Below, in pieces: positions 1 through 8,156 of a stretch of DNA of 64,000 bases. The stretch is from Shewanella sp. KT0246 (lineage in GTDB: Bacteria > Pseudomonadota > Gammaproteobacteria > Enterobacterales > Shewanellaceae): positions 167,655 to 231,654 of the forward strand of contig NZ_BPEV01000001.1 in the NCBI RefSeq assembly GCF_019654955.1, given 5' to 3'. The notes under the pieces were generated by a model, which worked only from the letters and a program-made list of their open reading frames with translations, was not told the DNA's origin and ran no database searches. Made by a program: the position numbers and the translations under genes. Within the stretch, counting starts at the first letter, position 1. Every line of letters begins with the position of its first letter.

Positions 1-1343
1 TAGATTTTATTGAACGCCATGTGAATATTTTGGCGCAAGGATTAGCCGCTCTTGGGGTCAAACTCAATGTGGTTACATTACCTTGGTTTGATGATGTAAT
101 GGATTGGATGCCAAGTTTTTTGGCCGAAAATCAGATTGAGCAAGTCTTTGCCACCCAAGAGCCTGAATTTAATGAGCGCAAACGAGATCAGCAATTGCTG
201 GATATTGGTTTGCCCATCACCTTTGTTGCTCAAGATTGCATTATTAATGCAGGTGAGGTGAACAATCTATCAGGGCAGATGTATAAAGTGTTCACGCCAT
301 TTTCTAAAAAGTGGCGTGAGATAGTAGCAAGTAAAATGATTGTACCTTTATCAGTACCTACCCCTATCGGTGCTGCGCTTGCAACTCCTGCTGCTATCAA
401 ATTTGATGCAGATAAACGTTCAAGTAAATTGTGGCGAGCCGGTGAAGGCGAAGCGAAACGAATACTCGCTCAATTTTGCCAGAACCATATTCAAGATTAT
501 CAGCTCGATAGGGATTTCCCTGCGCTAGACAATACCAGTAAATTATCACCTTACTTAGCGATTGGCGTGATTAGTGCTAAGCAATGTTTAGCCGCTGCGT
601 TAAACCATTATCCTGATGTGCTGGTGGACGACACTAGTCCTGCTAAAACTTGGATCAATGAACTAGCGTGGCGAGAGTTTTATCGTCATTTGTTAGTCGC
701 TTTTCCGCGCCTTTCAAAAGGTAAAAGCTTCAATGAAAAAGGCGACTATGTACTATGGCGAAACGATAAAACTGAATTTGCGGCATGGTGTGAAGGGCGC
801 ACGGGTTATCCAATCGTTGATGCCGCGATGAGGCAGCTTAATCAAACGGGTTGGATGCACAATCGTTTAAGAATGGTCGTAGCGAGTTTTCTGACTAAAC
901 ACTTGCTGATTGATTGGCGCTGGGGTGAAAAATATTTTAGAAAACAATTAATTGATGGTGATTTAGCGGCCAACAACGGTGGCTGGCAATGGTCTGCTGG
1001 CACAGGCTGCGACGCTCAACCTTATTTTAGAGTGTTTAACCCGATGAATCAGAGTAGTAAATTTGATCCAGATGCCAGCTTTATTAAACGATTTGTTCCC
1101 GAGTTATCGAATCAACCGCTAAAAGCCATTCACCAGCCGCTATTTGTTGAAGGAGCTGATGATTCAGCACTCGATACGATGGACTTATTTTGTGTAGACT
1201 CTATAGAGGTCGGCTTTGGAGCTGATAGCGCTGTAAGCAACAGTTCAGCTGAGGCTTCAACTGTTGCGTATCCATCACCGATTGTAGAGCATAGCTCTGC
1301 GCGAAAACGCGCTATTGAGGTGTTAAGTTCGTTAAAGCGATAA
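1..1343 (+). CDS. phrB: Deoxyribodipyrimidine photolyase, 5' end outside window
   Basis: Class I CPD photolyase: uses FAD and blue light to split pyrimidine dimers in DNA. The frame is open from base 3 with no start, and by alignment in mind with E. coli PhrB about 50 N-terminal residues lie outside the window. The C-terminal FAD and DNA binding half is complete: WINELAWREFYRHLL, GYPIVDAAMRQL, TGWMHNRLRM and DGDLAANNGGWQW are classic photolyase blocks. An unusual stretch of about 30 acidic and Ser/Ala-rich residues sits near the C-terminus, between the LFVEGADD and PSPIVEH segments, where E. coli has a short linker. In relatives the photolyase belongs to the sigma-E/ChrR light-stress operon. 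Here it is followed by a terminator and nnrS-nrfA. Identity is secure; the true start cannot be seen. Confidence 0.93.
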   Translation, partial: DFIERHVNILAQGLAALGVKLNVVTLPWFDDVMDWMPSFLAENQIEQVFATQEPEFNERKRDQQLLDIGLPITFVAQDCIINAGEVNNLSGQMYKVFTPFSKKWREIVASKMIVPLSVPTPIGAALATPAAIKFDADKRSSKLWRAGEGEAKRILAQFCQNHIQDYQLDRDFPALDNTSKLSPYLAIGVISAKQCLAAALNHYPDVLVDDTSPAKTWINELAWREFYRHLLVAFPRLSKGKSFNEKGDYVLWRNDKTEFAAWCEGRTGYPIVDAAMRQLNQTGWMHNRLRMVVASFLTKHLLIDWRWGEKYFRKQLIDGDLAANNGGWQWSAGTGCDAQPYFRVFNPMNQSSKFDPDASFIKRFVPELSNQPLKAIHQPLFVEGADDSALDTMDLFCVDSIEVGFGADSAVSNSSAEASTVAYPSPIVEHSSARKRAIEVLSSLKR

Positions 1344-1425
1344 CGCTATGAATATTAACTGACAAGTCACAGTTGTTTTGATATGGCAGATTTTCCCAAG
1401 TCGCCTTATTCGAACGACCTTACTC

Positions 1426-1449
1426 AAACCACCTTAGGGTGGTTTTTTA
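1426..1449 (+). terminator. Rho-independent terminator after phrB
   Basis: Eight-base stem AAACCACC / GGTGGTTT with a TTAG loop, followed by a T run. It closes phrB 80 bp after its stop codon and separates it from nnrS. Confidence 0.8.
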
Positions 1450-1472
1450 TTGAACTATTTTTGATGACATAC

Positions 1473-1488
1473 TTTGCGAGAGATCACA
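1473..1488. promoter_or_regulatory. Possible CRP-type site upstream of nnrS
   Basis: TTTGC-GAGAGA-TCACA matches 8 of 10 specified bases of the CRP consensus TGTGA-N6-TCACA, with a perfect right half. It lies about 120 bp before the nnrS start. CRP is known to control nitrite reduction in Shewanella, so the location makes sense, but one good half-site can arise by chance. No FNR-type TTGAT-N4-ATCAA box is visible nearby. Confidence 0.25.
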
Positions 1489-1608
1489 GATTCAGCTAGG
1501 TTAATAAGACTATTCATTTTTTATGATTGCTGGATGAAAGATAACAACATACAATAAACATATATTTTAAATGCATCTTTTGTTTTTTATTAAAAAGGCT
1601 TGATAACT

Positions 1609-2820
1609 ATGCTAAATATTGATGATCCAGCTGAAACTGAAAAAACCGCTGCAATATGGCGATTAGCATTCAGACCTTTCTTCTTAGGTGGTGCAGCTTT
1701 GGCGATGTTGTACATCCCACTATGGTTAATGGGCTGGTATACACCTGAGTACAGTTTATTTAACAGTAACTTTTGGTCAAATGTATTGCCGCTATGGTGG
1801 CATCCTCATGAGTTACTATTTGGTTTCGCTATGGCGATTGTGTGCGGCTTCTTACTCACAGCAGTACAAACCTGGACTAATCAACCTAGTCTAAAAGGTC
1901 CCACTCTTGCCATCACATTTAGTAGTTGGTTGTTAGCAAGGCTGTTACTCCTGCTGCCTTTTGATATTCCATTATATTTTCCTGCACTATTTGACAGTAT
2001 ATTTTTAGGCATTGCTGCTTTTACGATGTGGCGTTGTGTTTATCGTGTTAAGCAATGGCAAAATATCGGTTTTTCGATCATGCTTACAGTAGCCCTGATT
2101 GTTAATCTTGTGAGTTATTACGCATTACAAGAACGTAATTTCATTTTAGCTAATCAAATATGGCAAGGAATGTTATTTTGGCTGGCGCTGTTGATTACCA
2201 TTGTGGGAGGAAGAGTTATTCCTTTCTTTACTGCAATGCGAGTTAAGCAAACCAAAGCCGAACCGATTTTTGCACTAGAAAAAAGCCTATTAGTATTAAT
2301 GATTACACTGGTTGTGCAAGCCATTTTTAAAGTTTTACCTATGGCAGTTGAACAAGTGTTATTGATTAGCGCTGGTATATTGCATTTGATTCGAATAAGT
2401 CGCTGGTTGCCTCATAAAACATTGAAAGAGCCAATGCTGTGGTCGCTGCATTTATCATATTTATCTTTACCCATCGCTTTGTTGGGCTTAGGTTGGTTCA
2501 TTAATAATGAATTTGCTTACCGAAGTTTATTACACTTATTTGCCATAGGTTGCTTAGCTTCATTGTGTTTATCAATGATTTCTAGAGTATCTCTTGGGCA
2601 TACCAGCAGAAATATATATCAAGGCCCGAATATGGTATTGGCTTTTGCCAGTTTACCTATTGCAGCTTTATTGCGTGCGGTAATGCCGTTGATATTTCCG
2701 GCGCAAACCCAAACTTGGTTATGGTTAGCGGGTGGATTTTGGTTTTTAGCTTTTGGACTTTTTGTTTGGCATTACAGTCCAATTTTATCGCGTCCTCGAA
2801 TTGATGGACGTCCAGGTTGA
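1609..2820 (+). CDS. nnrS: NnrS family heme-copper membrane protein
   Basis: NnrS proteins are polytopic inner-membrane proteins linked to nitric oxide and nitrosative stress. The sequence is almost entirely hydrophobic, with about twelve membrane segments, and shows the family opening (IWRLAFRPFFLGGAALAML), WHPHELLFGFAMAIVCGFLLTA with the conserved histidines, a GGRVIPFFT block and SRVSLGHTSR near the end. The ATG at 1609 is chosen because AAGG lies 10 bases before it; an upstream in-frame TTG at 1600 is too close to that site. It is 58 bp upstream of nrfA on the same strand, so one transcript for NO defence and nitrite ammonification is likely. The pair sits between genes that usually adjoin in Shewanella. 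Confidence 0.9.
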   Translation: MLNIDDPAETEKTAAIWRLAFRPFFLGGAALAMLYIPLWLMGWYTPEYSLFNSNFWSNVLPLWWHPHELLFGFAMAIVCGFLLTAVQTWTNQPSLKGPTLAITFSSWLLARLLLLLPFDIPLYFPALFDSIFLGIAAFTMWRCVYRVKQWQNIGFSIMLTVALIVNLVSYYALQERNFILANQIWQGMLFWLALLITIVGGRVIPFFTAMRVKQTKAEPIFALEKSLLVLMITLVVQAIFKVLPMAVEQVLLISAGILHLIRISRWLPHKTLKEPMLWSLHLSYLSLPIALLGLGWFINNEFAYRSLLHLFAIGCLASLCLSMISRVSLGHTSRNIYQGPNMVLAFASLPIAALLRAVMPLIFPAQTQTWLWLAGGFWFLAFGLFVWHYSPILSRPRIDGRPG

Positions 2821-2878
2821 TAACAACATTATGTTCTCGAACCATTTTTTGATGATTTTTAAAGGAAGAGTTGTGAAT

Positions 2879-4279
2879 ATGCAATTAGCATTGTTTGCTA
2901 AAAAACACATAGCAGTTAGCCGATTAAGCAAGCGTGTTAGCACTATCTTAATTTCTATTTTAGGTGCTACAACCTGTGCAACAGCCATTGCCAAAGCTGA
3001 CGTTAACGAAGCTAAGTTTCCAGACCAATTTAAAACTTGGGCTGAAACTGAAGAGCAAACAGAACGCGAAGATATGCTTGCTAGTTACCCTGCCAATATT
3101 ATTTTATGGGCGGGCTCTTCTTTTGCTAAAGAATATCACAGCCCTCGTGGTCACCAATTTGCAGTGGCGGATGTCACTCAAACATTACGAACTGGCGTGC
3201 CACCAAAAGAGGGCGAAAAGGGCACTTCAGCCAGTTGTTGGACTTGTAAAACACCTGATGCACCTCGTCTAATTAAAGAAATGGGTTTTGAAGGATACTC
3301 AGCATCTAACTTTACTGATTTAGGCACTGAAATTAACAGTGTGGTTTATTGTACAGACTGTCATGTAGACGGCAGTGCTGACTTAGCTTTACCACGTCCT
3401 CATGCACAAAATGCAATGAAAAAAACTGGGATACCTTTTGATAAACAAGATGTGTCGATGCAAGGTGCACAAGTGTGTGGCCAATGTCATGTGACCTATT
3501 ATTTTCAGCCAGAAAAAAGCAATGTGGTTAACATGCCGTGGATTTTCGGCAGCGACACTGACAATATCCTGAAGTACTACGATACCCGCCGTTTTTACGA
3601 GTGGATCCACCCAATTTCGAAAACGCCAATATTAAAAGCGCGTCATCCTGAGTTTGAGCATTGGAGCCGCAGTAAGCATGCTGAAGCGAATGTGACCTGT
3701 ATTACCTGTCATATGCCCGTTGAAGAAAATGCCAAAGGCGAAGAATTTACCAACCATAAAGTTGATAAAGCACTGCCGCATTTCGATAAAACCTGTATCG
3801 GGTGTCACGATAGCAAAGAAGAGATTACTGCCAAGCTAGATGCTGACAAGCATGAAATTGAAACAATGGCACGTGAAGTTGAAGGCTTATTGGTTAAAGC
3901 TCACTATGAAGCTAAGGCGGCATGGGATGCAGGTGCTAACTGGGAGCAAATGAACAGTGCAATTATGGCTATTCGTCATGGCCAATGGCATTGGGACTTC
4001 GCTATGGCATCTCACGGACTATATGCACATAATCCAGATGAAGGTCGTATGTTACTCACTCGAGCCACATCACAAGCCAAAATGGCGCGAGCCGTGTTAG
4101 CTCAAGTGTTAGAAGGTTTAAAAGTGACTAAGGTTGAATACCCAGATATTAGCTCTAAAGAGTCTGCACATGCAGCTGTGGGTATTAATGAAGCAAAACT
4201 GTCTGAAGCTAAGCAAATGTTCATTAAGGATGAAGTTGAAAAACACTGGAATCCAATTGCTGTAAGAGGTTACAAGTAA
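2879..4279 (+). CDS. nrfA: Ammonia-forming cytochrome c552 nitrite reductase
   Basis: Periplasmic pentaheme enzyme reducing nitrite to ammonium with six electrons. All five heme-binding motifs are visible: the diagnostic active-site CWTCK at residues 120-124, then CTDCH 158-162, CGQCH 200-204, CITCH 274-278 and CIGCH 306-310. An N-terminal basic plus hydrophobic segment ending near AIAKA is a Sec signal. The 466-residue length fits the family. The ATG at 2879 or the GTG at 2873 can serve as start; both follow AAGGAAG. The open frame extends back into nnrS, but nothing there looks like NrfA. No nrfBCD partners are present, as expected in Shewanella, where CymA supplies electrons. A strong terminator follows. 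Confidence 0.95.
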   Translation: MQLALFAKKHIAVSRLSKRVSTILISILGATTCATAIAKADVNEAKFPDQFKTWAETEEQTEREDMLASYPANIILWAGSSFAKEYHSPRGHQFAVADVTQTLRTGVPPKEGEKGTSASCWTCKTPDAPRLIKEMGFEGYSASNFTDLGTEINSVVYCTDCHVDGSADLALPRPHAQNAMKKTGIPFDKQDVSMQGAQVCGQCHVTYYFQPEKSNVVNMPWIFGSDTDNILKYYDTRRFYEWIHPISKTPILKARHPEFEHWSRSKHAEANVTCITCHMPVEENAKGEEFTNHKVDKALPHFDKTCIGCHDSKEEITAKLDADKHEIETMAREVEGLLVKAHYEAKAAWDAGANWEQMNSAIMAIRHGQWHWDFAMASHGLYAHNPDEGRMLLTRATSQAKMARAVLAQVLEGLKVTKVEYPDISSKESAHAAVGINEAKLSEAKQMFIKDEVEKHWNPIAVRGYK

Positions 4280-4345
4280 CTATCAGTTAAGACATTGTTA
4301 GATGATAATGCTGTCATTGAACAATAATTAGCGGTTTAGTATTTG

Positions 4346-4380
4346 AAAAAGCGTATAGAGCAATCTATACGCTTTTTTTT
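4346..4380 (+). terminator. Rho-independent terminator after nrfA
   Basis: Stem AAGCGTATAG / CTATACGCTT, six-base loop, then eight T. It ends the nnrS-nrfA unit and isolates it from the operon beginning at 4586. The rest of the 306-bp gap (4381-4585) is AT-rich and must hold the promoter of that operon. I looked for a TGATCC-N18/19-TAAGA sigma-E-type promoter and did not find one with correct spacing. Confidence 0.85.
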
Positions 4381-4585
4381 GATCTGTAGCTAACGAATAG
4401 GCGTATTGACCGTTAAATACATTATTTAATTTTTGTTTGATTATTTTTAAGACAAATTCCTCAACTAAGATTAATATTAATAGATAACTACTCGTTTTTA
4501 TTGTTAAAAAGTAAAAGTGACAAGCTTGTTGAGTAACGATAAAAAATAAACAAGATGTTTAAAGAGATGGTTCAAGGAGAGTTAA

Positions 4586-5137
4586 ATGCACAGTAGCACT
4601 AATCTTGTTAGTGAAATGCCTGAGCCGATGAGCTTCGATGATTATACGCAGCCACAAATCATTGATGACTTCATTAGCATGTACCAGCGGCTTAACAAGG
4701 ATACTCTGCACCTTTTAAGTCAGGTATACAGTAATAATATTGTGTTCCAAGACCCTTTGCACAAAGTAGAAGGGCTAGCTAATCTGACGAATTATTTTGC
4801 CAATCTCTATGAAAACGTTGATTCGATATCATTTGATATACAGCAAGTGAATGTTTCCCAGTCACTGTCTCAATCCCAATCCCAATTACAAGCAAAATCA
4901 CAGTCGCAACTAGAAGCAGAACAAAAGTCACAAGCCTCAATATTCTGGAAAATGACTTACAGCCATAGCAAGCTTAATAGCGGGCGTGATATTCATGTGG
5001 AAGGTATGAGCCACCTTATTTTCAATGACAAAATTACTTCTCATCGTGATTACTTTGACCTTGGTCAGATGCTTTATGAACCGTTTCCTATATTGGGCAA
5101 GCTTATTCAAATGGTTAAGTCTAAGGCATCCTCATGA
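4586..5137 (+). CDS. NTF2/SnoaL-like protein with Ser/Gln-rich insert
   Basis: First gene of an eight-gene operon. The fold is NTF2/SnoaL-like: an N-terminal helix (IDDFISMYQRLNKDTLHLL), VYSNNIVFQDPLHKVEG, and the C-terminal HLIFNDKITSHRDYFDLGQMLYE typical of these small alpha+beta proteins, which may bind a hydrophobic ligand or act as isomerase-like enzymes. No catalytic role is known for the family in this context. Between about residues 90 and 117 there is a low-complexity run rich in Ser, Gln, Ala and Lys, encoded by short CAATCC/CAAGCA-type repeats. This makes the protein about 30 residues longer than usual. Start ATG follows AAGGAGAG. The stop overlaps the next start by 4 bases (ATGA). 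Confidence 0.8.
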   Translation: MHSSTNLVSEMPEPMSFDDYTQPQIIDDFISMYQRLNKDTLHLLSQVYSNNIVFQDPLHKVEGLANLTNYFANLYENVDSISFDIQQVNVSQSLSQSQSQLQAKSQSQLEAEQKSQASIFWKMTYSHSKLNSGRDIHVEGMSHLIFNDKITSHRDYFDLGQMLYEPFPILGKLIQMVKSKASS

Positions 5138-5925
5138 CAGCTGATATTCAAGCCAAAACCAAAAAAACGAGTCAGGTATCGAACTCTAAAATTGCGGTAC
5201 TAATAACTGGAGCAAGTTCTGGTATCGGTCTAGCACTAGCAATGAAGTACGTTGATCAAGGCTATCAGGTGTTTGCTTGTGGACGTAATGAGCAATCACT
5301 GCAAAATATCAAAGGAGCTTATCCGCTTGTTTTTGATATTAATGATAAAACTCAAATTGAAAATGCTGCCCAGCTACTTAAAGCAGCGTTGATTAAATCT
5401 CAATCCAGCCTAAACTCTGTGGTACTGAATGCTGGCAGTTGTGAGTATATCGATGATCCAGTTCAGTTCGATGGGGCTTTATTTGAACGGGTAATTCAGA
5501 CCAATGTCATTTCAATGGGCTATTGCTTACAGCACTTTTTACCCTTAATTGCGACAAACGGCAGGGTGGGGTTAATGAGTTCAAGCGCAACATATTTACC
5601 TTTTCCAAGAGCTGAAGCCTACGGAGCATCCAAGGCTGCAGTTAACTATCTTGCCAGCAGTCTACGTTTAGACTTGAAAGCTCACAATATTGGCGTAAGT
5701 GTAATTTGTCCTGGTTTTGTGAAAACACCATTAACAGACAAAAATGACTTTGCTATGCCGATGCAGATTAGTGCCGATAATGCCGCTGACGAAATCATTT
5801 ATGGCATGAAGATAGGCCGAAATGAAATACATTTTCCAAAGCGCTTTACCTTGATACTGAAGTTTTTATCTTGCTTGCCTAACGTGATAGTTAACAGCTT
5901 ACTCAGCCCAAAACCAAATAATTAA
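5134..5925 (+). CDS. Short-chain dehydrogenase/reductase
   Basis: Classical SDR of 263 residues using NAD(P)H, substrate unknown. The nucleotide-binding TGASSGIG motif is at the N-terminus (about residues 25-32), LNAG follows the fourth strand, the catalytic Ser is in LMSSSATY, and the Tyr-Lys pair is in YGASKAA. A VICPGFVKTPLT block closes the active site. Translation is coupled to the upstream NTF2-like gene by a 4-base overlap. SDR genes of this kind sit with DUF1365 and Cfa-like genes in sigma-E/ChrR regulons of other proteobacteria, so a role in modifying a lipid under photo-oxidative stress is inferred. Confidence 0.88.
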   Translation: MTADIQAKTKKTSQVSNSKIAVLITGASSGIGLALAMKYVDQGYQVFACGRNEQSLQNIKGAYPLVFDINDKTQIENAAQLLKAALIKSQSSLNSVVLNAGSCEYIDDPVQFDGALFERVIQTNVISMGYCLQHFLPLIATNGRVGLMSSSATYLPFPRAEAYGASKAAVNYLASSLRLDLKAHNIGVSVICPGFVKTPLTDKNDFAMPMQISADNAADEIIYGMKIGRNEIHFPKRFTLILKFLSCLPNVIVNSLLSPKPNN

Positions 5926-5996
5926 ACAGAGTGAAAATCGTAAACGAAGCTAATATAACGATAATAATTATAAAAATAACAACCTGAAGGATTAAT

Positions 5997-7265
5997 ATGA
6001 AAAAAATTGCCGTAGTCGGATCAGGGATCTCAGGATTAACATGCGCCCATTTACTTAGCGAGTTGCATGAGGTGACTGTATTTGAAGCTAATGATTACAT
6101 TGGTGGTCACACAGCAACAATTGATGTTGAAGTTGCAGGAAAACCTTATGCTATTGATAGCGGGTTTATAGTGTTTAATGACCGAACCTATCCAAGATTT
6201 CAAAAGCTAATGGCACGCTTGGATATTAAGTCATTACCGACTGAAATGAGCTTTAGTGTACAAAACACTAAAACGGGGCTTGAGTATAATGGCCACACTC
6301 TTTGGAGCATGTTCGCTCAACGCCGTAACTTATTAAAACCTGATTTTTATCGTTTTTTAGCAGAGATCGTTAAATTTAATAATCAATGCAAAGGAATTTA
6401 TGAAGCTGAAGATTATCAAATTGAAACCTTGGGTGAGTTTTTAGATAAAGAAGGGTTTTCTGACTTCTTTAGTGAGCATTATATTTTGCCAATGGGCGCA
6501 GCAATATGGTCTGCCAGCATCAATGATATGCGCGCGTTTTCACTGCGATTCTTTATTCGTTTCTTCCACCACCATGGTTTGCTCAATATTAGCGACCGCC
6601 CGCAATGGTATGTCCTTGAAGGCGGCTCACGAAGCTACATTCCTGCCCTTATCAAGCCGTTTAAAGAACGACTGTTTTTAAACTCAGGGGTGACTTCCAT
6701 TGAGCGCAAAGCAGATGGGGTTAATATCCGAATAAATAATGGTGAAGTGCAATATTTTGACGAGGTAGTACTGGCTTGTCACAGTGATCAAGCATTAGCC
6801 ATGTTAACTGATGCCTCAGAAGATGAGCTGCAAGTATTAGGTGCTATGGCTTATCAAAACAATGAAGTGGTTTTACACACCGATGTGGGATTATTACCAA
6901 AAAGAAAAGCAGCTTGGGCCAGTTGGAATTATCGTCTCGAAGGTACTGACGCAGAAGATATTGCCAATAAACCTGCTAGCGTGACTTATAACATGAATAT
7001 TTTACAGCGTTTGCCAAAAGACGCGCCTACATTTTGTGTCACCCTTAATCAGACTGACCTGATTGATAGCAGCAAGATATTACGTAAATTTAATTATGCC
7101 CATCCAGTATTCAATGAAGCCAGTATGAATGCCCAAAAAGAACGATCGCGGATTTGTGGTGTGAGGCACACACATTTTGCGGGTGCTTATTGGTATAACG
7201 GCTTCCATGAGGATGGCGTACGCAGTGGCTTAGATGTCTGTAATAACTTTGGCATCAGCTTATGA
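5997..7265 (+). CDS. FAD-dependent amine-oxidase-like oxidoreductase (COG2907)
   Basis: Flavoprotein of 422 residues with an N-terminal dinucleotide-binding fold, VVGSGISGLTCAHLL, followed by VFEANDYIGGHT, and a C-terminal GAYWYNGFHEDGVRSGL block that closes the FAD site. This matches the predicted NAD/FAD-binding COG2907 group, related to amine oxidases and desaturases. Start ATG is preceded by AAGGATTA. Its stop overlaps the DUF1365 start by 4 bases. In Rhodobacter sphaeroides, flavoproteins and Cfa-like methyltransferases of singlet-oxygen regulons take part in making methylated furan fatty acids. By analogy this enzyme could desaturate or oxidise a methylated acyl chain. That function is inference. 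Confidence 0.85.
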   Translation: MKKIAVVGSGISGLTCAHLLSELHEVTVFEANDYIGGHTATIDVEVAGKPYAIDSGFIVFNDRTYPRFQKLMARLDIKSLPTEMSFSVQNTKTGLEYNGHTLWSMFAQRRNLLKPDFYRFLAEIVKFNNQCKGIYEAEDYQIETLGEFLDKEGFSDFFSEHYILPMGAAIWSASINDMRAFSLRFFIRFFHHHGLLNISDRPQWYVLEGGSRSYIPALIKPFKERLFLNSGVTSIERKADGVNIRINNGEVQYFDEVVLACHSDQALAMLTDASEDELQVLGAMAYQNNEVVLHTDVGLLPKRKAAWASWNYRLEGTDAEDIANKPASVTYNMNILQRLPKDAPTFCVTLNQTDLIDSSKILRKFNYAHPVFNEASMNAQKERSRICGVRHTHFAGAYWYNGFHEDGVRSGLDVCNNFGISL

Positions 7266-8080
7266 TTGCAGACTTAAGTGATTGCTCTAGCCAATTTAGC
7301 AGTGGCATTTATCAAGGGGAAGTGAGTCACAGACGCTTCACTCCCAAATCTCATAGCTTTAGCTATGACATGGCACTGATGGCGATAAATCTTGATGAAA
7401 TCAGACAACTTGAAAAAGTAAGCCGGTTATTTGGCATGTCAAAATGGTCGTTACTTAAATTTAACCCGCAAGATTACCTAAATAGCTTAGCTAGTCAGTT
7501 TGAGGAGCAAGCTGTTGAACAATTAGAAACTGATAACAGCATATTGTCCCCAGCATCAGCGCTTAAGCAACGGGTGATGTGGACCATTAAGCAACTTGGA
7601 GCCAAGTTTGATTGCGATGAAGTTATATTTGCTGGTCAAATTAGGCATTTCGGCTTTTATTTTAGTCCTGTCAACTTCTATTTTTGTTATCAAGCTGGCC
7701 AGCCGATATATATGCTGGCGGAAGTCAGTAATACTCCTTGGGATCAACGCCATTGTTATTTAGTTGATATTCAAGATACTCAAACCACAGACAAAGTATT
7801 TCATGTTTCACCTTTTTTAAACCTCGATATGCATTATCAATGGAAAATTGTCCCCCCTAGTAAACGCCTTAATGTCACTATTCAAAATCGCGATGATGAT
7901 AATAAAAAGCTGTTTGATGCAAGCTTACATTTACAGCGTAAGCCGTTTAGCTCGGCTAATGTCAGGCAGATGCTGACAGCTTTTCCTGTGATGACAATGA
8001 AGATTATGTGGGGTATTTACTGGCAGGCATTTAAGTTATTTGTCAAAAAAATTCCTTTTGTTGCACATCCTCAAACTTAA
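7262..8080 (+). CDS. DUF1365 family protein
   Basis: 272 residues of the DUF1365/COG3496 family. Recognisable blocks are IYQGEVSHRRFTPKSHSFSYDM at the start, RHFGFYFSPVNFYFCY with AEVSNTPWDQRHCYLV in the middle, and KVFHVSPFLNLDMHYQW after it. Family function is not established, but it nearly always neighbours the FAD oxidoreductase and the Cfa-like methyltransferase, as it does here (4-base overlap upstream, 76 bp before the methyltransferase). No signal peptide is visible, and the C-terminal helix contains a hydrophobic run, so it probably contacts the inner membrane. A role in lipid modification is inferred only from neighbours. Confidence 0.85.
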   Translation: MIADLSDCSSQFSSGIYQGEVSHRRFTPKSHSFSYDMALMAINLDEIRQLEKVSRLFGMSKWSLLKFNPQDYLNSLASQFEEQAVEQLETDNSILSPASALKQRVMWTIKQLGAKFDCDEVIFAGQIRHFGFYFSPVNFYFCYQAGQPIYMLAEVSNTPWDQRHCYLVDIQDTQTTDKVFHVSPFLNLDMHYQWKIVPPSKRLNVTIQNRDDDNKKLFDASLHLQRKPFSSANVRQMLTAFPVMTMKIMWGIYWQAFKLFVKKIPFVAHPQT

Positions 8081-8156
8081 ATTAAACCAAAAGACATCTT
8101 GTTTCGTACTGAAAACCAATCGATACAGAAGCATTAAGTAGGAAGCGGAGAGATAC

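Noticed and set aside
1344..1608. FNR site for nnrS-nrfA
   Set aside because: No TTGAT-N4-ATCAA match; only a weak CRP-like site.
2753..2878. nrfA starting inside nnrS
   Set aside because: The open frame there lacks a signal peptide and has no NrfA-like sequence; AAGGAAG precedes the ATG/GTG at 2873-2881.
4381..4585. Sigma-E/ChrR-type promoter TGATCC-N18/19-TAAGA
   Set aside because: TAAGA strings occur at 4448 and 4466, but the only TGAT-like -35 is 22 bases from the second.
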